The notes below the pieces were generated by a model. It ran no database searches. It was not told where the DNA came from and saw only the letters and a program-made list of their open reading frames with translations. DNA of 64,000 bases from Paenibacillus graminis (GTDB lineage Bacteria; Bacillota; Bacilli; Paenibacillales; Paenibacillaceae): positions 4,960,001-5,024,000 of the forward strand of contig NZ_CP009287.1 in the NCBI RefSeq assembly GCF_000758705.1, in the 5' to 3' direction. The translations under genes were made by a program, and so were the position numbers. This document shows positions 59,869 to 64,000 of this stretch, piece by piece (position 1 is the first letter of the stretch; each line of letters starts with the position of its first letter).

Positions 59869-60948
59869 CTACTCAGTAATCCCAAAATCATGGAGCAATT
59901 TCCGGGTATCCAATGCGGGCAGGGCCAACGGTTCGCGCAGCTTCTGCAGTTTGACCAGCAAATCCTCCTTGTTCGCATAGACATAAGGACTCTTCCAGTT
60001 GGATTCCAGGGTAATCAGCTCACTTGCCGCAGGCTTCATCGACGGATAATTCAGAATCCAGCTCCGCAGCTGATCCTTGCCGATATCCGTGCGGATATTG
60101 TCACCCAGAATATCGATGATATTCCCCCACTTGGCGATTCCGCTTACGGAATCCAGCTTATCCAGGATGAGGTTCAAAACCTCCTGCTGCCGTTCGTTGC
60201 GCGAGAAATCGGAGGATTCGGGGGTCCCGCGGTTGGATTTACGGTAACGGACGAAATCCAGCACTTCCTTGCCGCTTAAATGCTGCCGCCCTTTTTTTAA
60301 GTTAATATTCGTGCCGTCCGCATTATCCACATACCGCATATTCATCGGCACATCGATATCCAGCCCGCCAAGCTCATCCACAATACTGCTGAACGCCTCG
60401 AAGTTGACCAGAATCATATGATCGAAATCCATCTGCAGAATATCGCCATAGAACTCTCTCGTCTTGCTTAAATCCTCATCCTTGTTATGCGCATAATAAT
60501 AAGCATAGTAGTAATTGGCTTTATGTGTACCAATCTCAGTGCTTGCGATCTTCATATCTCGGGGTATGGAAAGGATCGACAGCTTCTTGCTCACAGGCTC
60601 ATAAACCACCGGCATCAGCACATCCGTGTTCAGCGTTCCACCGCTGCCGCTTCTGTTGTCGACTCCAGCGAGCAGGAATGTGAGCGGTTTGCTCTCCTTT
60701 TCTGCATCTACAGCCGCAGCGGCTGCAGAAGCTGTAGGCACGGGTGACGCTGGTCCGGCTGTCTCACCAGGGGCAGAGCCTGACGCTGAAATCCGATCAA
60801 GCGCCCGTTCTGCCTTGTAATAGAGCGTTCCGGCATAGACTGCGCCAACAATCAGGCAAGTGCCCAGCACGGCGGACAGGGTGAGCAGTGTTTTTCGGGT
60901 ACGGACTTTTCCCCGTTTGGCTTTCCTTCTCTTGCTTCTTTCCTCCAT
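59869..60948 (-). CDS. LytR-CpsA-Psr (LCP) family cell-wall glycopolymer ligase
   Basis: A 359-residue protein. A basic N-terminus (K-R-R-K-A-K-R-G-K) and one helix (LLTLSAVLGTCLIVGAVYAG) anchor it with the catalytic part outside. A Pro/Ala/Thr-rich linker (about 55-85) leads to the LCP domain. Typical motifs are L-L-A-G-V-D-N-R-S-G, L-N-T-D-V-L-M, S-I-P-R-D-M-K-I, V-N-F-E-A-F-S-S-I-V-D-E-L-G-G-L-D-I-D-V, and F-V-R-Y-R-K-S-N. LCP enzymes transfer teichoic acids or other polymers from a lipid carrier to peptidoglycan. It is a single gene, convergent with the small-gene island. Confidence 0.93.
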   Translation of the reverse strand: MEERSKRRKAKRGKVRTRKTLLTLSAVLGTCLIVGAVYAGTLYYKAERALDRISASGSAPGETAGPASPVPTASAAAAAVDAEKESKPLTFLLAGVDNRSGSGGTLNTDVLMPVVYEPVSKKLSILSIPRDMKIASTEIGTHKANYYYAYYYAHNKDEDLSKTREFYGDILQMDFDHMILVNFEAFSSIVDELGGLDIDVPMNMRYVDNADGTNINLKKGRQHLSGKEVLDFVRYRKSNRGTPESSDFSRNERQQEVLNLILDKLDSVSGIAKWGNIIDILGDNIRTDIGKDQLRSWILNYPSMKPAASELITLESNWKSPYVYANKEDLLVKLQKLREPLALPALDTRKLLHDFGITE

Positions 60949-61146
60949 TCCCTTCCTCCTGCTTCATTTCATAAAAATTATAAGTTGTAGATGATTATAG
61001 CATAGGCTTCAATTGATGCTCAAAAGTGGAGGATACCGCCTTTATTTAAATGAATCAGCAGAGGCTGAAGCAGGAATGTTTTGGGCAACCGTTGACCCTA
61101 AAAAGGTGTATAATAAATAGAACTTTTAGAAAAAGGATGTCCTGAC

Positions 61147-62115
61147 ATGCTTCTTGCTGTGAATCGTACACTTAACCGGATGATGCCGCTGATCACTCCG
61201 CTAAGCGTCTTGACCGGAGTGCTCTGCGGAAGTGCACTGTCCTCTTATACCTATTTGTCTCCCTGGCTATTTGCGTTTATGACGTTTGCCGGAAGCATCA
61301 GCCTGGGATTTAAAGATTTCGTGAACGTACTCAAAAAACCGCTGCCCCTGTTCGCCTGTCTCTTCATTCTGCACATTGCTATGCCGCTGGTAGCCTTAGG
61401 TTTCGGAAATGCGCTGTATCACTCGGATGAATTCACGATTACGGGCCTTGTGCTGGCCGCAGTCATTCCAACGGGGGTAAGCAGCTTCATCTGGGTCAGC
61501 ATTTACAAAGGCAATACTGCCCTCACCCTGTCTATCATTCTGATCGACACCCTGCTGGCTCCTTTTGTCGTGCCGGGCATATTATCGCTGCTGATCGGAA
61601 CCAGTGTGGAGCTGGACACAGGCGCCATGATGAGCAGTCTATTCTGGATGATTGTCGTCCCTTCCCTGCTCGGCATGGTGCTTAATGAATGGACCAAGGG
61701 TGCGGTTGCTCCTGTCTGGAGTCCCAGACTGAACCCGTTCTCCAAGCTCTTCATGGCTGCAGTGATTATGATCAACGGCTCTGTCGTTTCCCCGTATTTA
61801 GCTGACATCGACCTGCATCTGGTTGGCCTGGCCTTCATCATTGTGCTTTTGGCTACCACCGGCTATGCCCTGTGCTTCCTCACGGCGAGGATATTACGCT
61901 GGAATGAAGCGGATGAAGTCGCCCTTATCTTCAATGGAGGCATGCGCAATATCAGCGCCGGCGCTGTCCTGGCGGTGTCCTATTTCCCCGCTCCGGTGGC
62001 CGTTCCCGTCGTCCTCGGCATGGTGTTCCAGCAGTTGCTGGCTTCGCTTGCAGGCTTTCTGCTCAGTCACCGCTCCAAGGTCAGACACACTGCGGAGCAG
62101 ACTACGGCGGCGTGA
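61147..62115 (+). CDS. BASS-family transporter (bile acid:sodium symporter type)
   Basis: A 322-residue membrane protein with about nine or ten helices. BASS features are S-L-G-F-K-D-F near residue 55, V-L-A-A-V-I-P-T-G-V-S-S-F-I-W near 105 (helix crossover 1) and I-F-N-G-G-M-R-N-I-S-A-G-A-V-L near 260 (crossover 2). Bacterial relatives import organic anions such as pyruvate, pantoate or sulfated steroids with sodium. Nothing in the sequence picks the substrate. AAAGGATG lies before ATG 61147; single-gene unit. Confidence 0.88.
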   Translation: MLLAVNRTLNRMMPLITPLSVLTGVLCGSALSSYTYLSPWLFAFMTFAGSISLGFKDFVNVLKKPLPLFACLFILHIAMPLVALGFGNALYHSDEFTITGLVLAAVIPTGVSSFIWVSIYKGNTALTLSIILIDTLLAPFVVPGILSLLIGTSVELDTGAMMSSLFWMIVVPSLLGMVLNEWTKGAVAPVWSPRLNPFSKLFMAAVIMINGSVVSPYLADIDLHLVGLAFIIVLLATTGYALCFLTARILRWNEADEVALIFNGGMRNISAGAVLAVSYFPAPVAVPVVLGMVFQQLLASLAGFLLSHRSKVRHTAEQTTAA

Positions 62116-62156
62116 GTTTGGCTAATTATCAGCCGCGAACCATCCAACAGCAGGTA

Positions 62157-62298
62157 GCAAGTGGAAAAAGGGAACTTATTTCTCCTCAAAACCCAACAAT
62201 AGAAGGATTTAGGTGGAGTAAGGGATCTTAATTGAGCGATATTACCTCTTCAAGAGCAAAATGAGCTGAATTAGTGATCCTTTTTCCACCTAACCATC
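62157..62298. repeat. dispersed intergenic element, copy 5 of 5 (short form)
   Basis: Opens with CAAGTGGAAAAAGGGAACTT, then TAGGTGGAGTAAGGGATCTT. The inverted arm TTAGTGATCCTTTTTCCACC ends the copy; the right-hand part seen in copies 1, 2 and 4 is missing. Confidence 0.7.
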
Positions 62299-62325
62299 TA
62301 ACGAAGCCCTAGCAGATACTGAAAA

Positions 62326-62523
62326 TCATACCTTTCTAATAAGGAGCGCCCGCTCCAGTCGAAGCCGGGTCACATATTCGGTAAAGGCTTCCTTTGTCCC
62401 CTCGCTGAAGAGTGTTGAAATGTACGCAGGAGCCAGCGATACTTCCTTGGAATTATTGGCGTCAACCACATAGTAGCCTCCCATCATCCCGATAAGCACA
62501 ACAGACAAAAGAGTATAAGACAT
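62326..62523 (-). pseudogene. AraC-type HTH fragment behind a hydrophobic leader
   Basis: From ATG 62523 (GAGGTG in front) the 65 codons begin with a hydrophobic segment (MSYTLLSVVLIGMMGGYYVV). They continue with V-S-L-A-P-A-Y-I-S-T-L-F-S-E-G-T-K-E-A-F-T-E-Y, then V-T-R-L-R-L-E-R-A. The second part is the first HTH of a YesN/AraC-type DNA-binding domain (compare S-P-x-Y-L-S-x-L-F-K-E). The usual upstream half helix and the second HTH are absent. It is most likely a deletion remnant, although the ribosome binding site and a cre-like palindrome upstream (62584-62597) leave open a small expressed peptide. Confidence 0.5.
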
Positions 62524-62583
62524 AATACACCTCATAAAATGGATTTTCTGTATCCGGGCACTAAAGCCAGCCTCCCCCAATAA

Positions 62584-62597
62584 TGATAGCGCTAACA
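62584..62597. promoter_or_regulatory. cre-like palindrome
   Basis: TGATAGCGCTAACA fits the CcpA cre consensus with one mismatch. It lies 61 bp upstream of the AraC-fragment start and 165 bp upstream of the GerA gene. Confidence 0.5.
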
Positions 62598-62761
62598 ATT
62601 ATTTACTTCCTGTGATCATGAGCGATTTATCCGCCTAATTCCAGTCTAAAATCTTTAAGTTCATTATAATTTCTTTCAGCCAAGCGGATCGTTCTGGATG
62701 CCCTGCTATGTATACATTTGGGAATGACCGCAAATAGTATACACAGGAGAGGAGGCTAATC

Positions 62762-64000
62762 ATGCTAAAACACTGGATAAAAAATGTGTTGAAACCAGCG
62801 AAAGGTTCTAAACAGGATGCAGAAAAATCCAAACATCAGGCCTCAAATGAACCTATAAATGCATCATTAGCCAGCACCCTTAACACGCTTAAAAAGAAAC
62901 TGGGCCAAAGCCCTGACTTTACCGTCCGGGACTTTTCCGATCATCCGGAGCATGCCGGGCTGCTTGCCATTTGTTATATTGAAGGGCTAGTCGACTCCAT
63001 TCTGTTATCCGATCTTATTGAAAGCTTAGTTAAAGAAATAGCCCATACCCCCTCTGACCGGTTAGAGGAACACCTTGCAGCTTCTTTGATAAAAAAAACA
63101 TTGCCTCTAGGAAATATTCAAATGATTGATTCGCAAAATCAGATCTATCAAGCGGTCCTTAAAGGCAGTGCCGTCATTCTAATAGACGGTTTACAATCTG
63201 CCCTGGCAGTCTCTATTGCCGGCGGGGTCAGACGGGCCGTGGAGGAACCCACTTCACAAGGTGTGGTCCGGGGGCCTAAGGAGGGTTTTACAGAGGATAT
63301 CTCAACCAATATCACCCTAATCAGAAGGAAACTGCGGACACCTGATCTTAAGTTTGACAGCCACATTATCGGACAATATTCACAAACCGTTGTCATGGTA
63401 ACCTACATAGAAGGAATTGCCGATCCCGGGGTGGTTCAGGAGATCACTAAGCGGCTTCAGGCCATTGATACAGACAGTATCCTTGAAAGCGGCTATATCG
63501 AAGAATTCATTCAAGATGCGCCGCTTACTCCCTTTCCTACAATGATAAATTCAGAACGCCCGGACACTGTCGCCGGCAGCCTTCTGGATGGACAAGTAGC
63601 CGTAATGGTGGACGGGACACCTTTCGTATTAATCGCCCCGGTAACCTTTTATAATTTTTTCCAGATATCCGAGGACTATTACCAGCGCTACGATATTTCA
63701 ACTTTTCTGCGGATGATCCGTCTGATATCGTTCCTGGTTTCCTTGCTGCTTCCTTCCTTGTTCATTGCCTTGACCACGTTCCATCAGGAAATGATTCCCA
63801 CCATCCTGCTAGTAACTCTGGCTGCCCAACGGGAAGGGGTTCCTTTTCCAGCGCTGCTCGAAGCCTTGTTGATGGAATTAACCTTTGAGGTGATTCGTGA
63901 AGCAGGGGTACGGATGCCCCGTGCGATTGGTCCAGCCATATCCATCGTAGGAGCACTGGTTATTGGCCAAGCAGCGGTGGAAGCAGGCCTGGTCTCGGGC
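62762..64000 (+). CDS. GerA-family spore germination protein, N-terminal part
   Basis: The frame starts at ATG 62762 after GGAGAGGAGG and runs off the right edge (413 codons visible). It has a polar, Lys-rich N-terminus. The GerA cytoplasmic region contains R-D-F-S-D-H-P, A-V-L-I-D-G-L (as V-I-L-I-D-G-L-Q), R-A-V-E-E-P-T-S-Q-G-V-V-R-G-P-K-E-G-F-T-E and N-I-T-L-I-R-R-K. Membrane helices follow (F-L-V-S-L-L-L-P-S-L, then P-T-I-L-L-V-T). It is the A subunit of a germinant receptor in the spore inner membrane. The B and C subunit genes should follow outside the window; a B-type remnant lies far away at 19830. Confidence 0.95.
   Translation, partial: MLKHWIKNVLKPAKGSKQDAEKSKHQASNEPINASLASTLNTLKKKLGQSPDFTVRDFSDHPEHAGLLAICYIEGLVDSILLSDLIESLVKEIAHTPSDRLEEHLAASLIKKTLPLGNIQMIDSQNQIYQAVLKGSAVILIDGLQSALAVSIAGGVRRAVEEPTSQGVVRGPKEGFTEDISTNITLIRRKLRTPDLKFDSHIIGQYSQTVVMVTYIEGIADPGVVQEITKRLQAIDTDSILESGYIEEFIQDAPLTPFPTMINSERPDTVAGSLLDGQVAVMVDGTPFVLIAPVTFYNFFQISEDYYQRYDISTFLRMIRLISFLVSLLLPSLFIALTTFHQEMIPTILLVTLAAQREGVPFPALLEALLMELTFEVIREAGVRMPRAIGPAISIVGALVIGQAAVEAGLVSG

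Overview
The window looks like chromosomal DNA of a Paenibacillus-type, endospore-forming member of the Bacillales. This is an inference from gene content, not from a marker gene. The supporting signs are two YesM/YesN-type two-component systems paired with LplB/YtcP-type sugar permeases and large sugar-binding lipoproteins, a copper-amine-oxidase stalk-domain protein, a GH52 xylosidase, GerA-type spore germination genes, strong AGGAGG ribosome binding sites and moderate G+C. No rRNA, tRNA, CRISPR array, complete insertion sequence or prophage was seen.

Layout. 1-8.3 kb: start of a GH78 rhamnosidase with a divergent AraC regulator, methionine aminopeptidase with a TetR regulator, a stalk-domain protein, a small Fe-S protein, and a sugar ABC importer (binding protein and two permeases). 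8.6-12 kb: the divergent YesM/YesN pair. 12-17.8 kb: a DUF2975/HTH pair, a LacI-family remnant, a polyferredoxin/PadR operon, a MATE exporter, then 1.4 kb of non-coding repeats. 17.9-22.9 kb: diguanylate cyclase, gerAB remnant, pentapeptide-repeat protein, PadR/DUF2812 pair, NIF3-like protein. 23-31.9 kb: a xylan-side-chain and xylonate block (GH52 and GH43 xylosidases, AraC, YjhG-type xylonate dehydratase, IclR, YagE/YjhH-type aldolase). 32.3-34.6 kb: TetR and a divergent DHA2 drug exporter. 34.8-41.9 kb: a second YesM/YesN system followed by its own sugar importer. 42.9-48.6 kb: an Amadori-product (fructosyl-amino-acid) catabolic cluster: YfcC-type transporter, amidohydrolase, GntR/UTRA regulator, FrlD-like kinase and FrlB-like deglycase. 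49.5-52.7 kb: alpha/beta hydrolase with an OmpR-type two-component system. 52.9-57.9 kb: glucuronate pathway genes uxuA-uxuB-uxaC with a divergent FCD-type GntR regulator. 58.2-59.8 kb: an AT-rich island of very small genes (two ribbon-helix-helix-like proteins, YvrJ, a free-standing UTRA piece). 59.9-64 kb: LCP-family protein, BASS-family transporter, an AraC remnant and the start of a GerA germination protein.

How it fits together: most of the window is a collection of plant-polysaccharide and glycated-compound utilisation modules, each with its own regulator. Several control regions can be read directly: three TATAACGTTATA operators and a cre-like site in the Amadori cluster, an 18-bp perfect palindrome under the uxu promoter, paired TetR operators, a palindrome inside the MATE promoter, and direct repeats upstream of the aldolase.

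The best candidate for a less-described system is the Amadori cluster, because it pairs the frl/fra kinase-deglycase chemistry with a YfcC transporter and an unusual amidohydrolase. The most unusual non-coding features are two tandem arrays of a 51-bp hairpin unit at separate loci and a roughly 150-230 bp dispersed intergenic element present at five loci.
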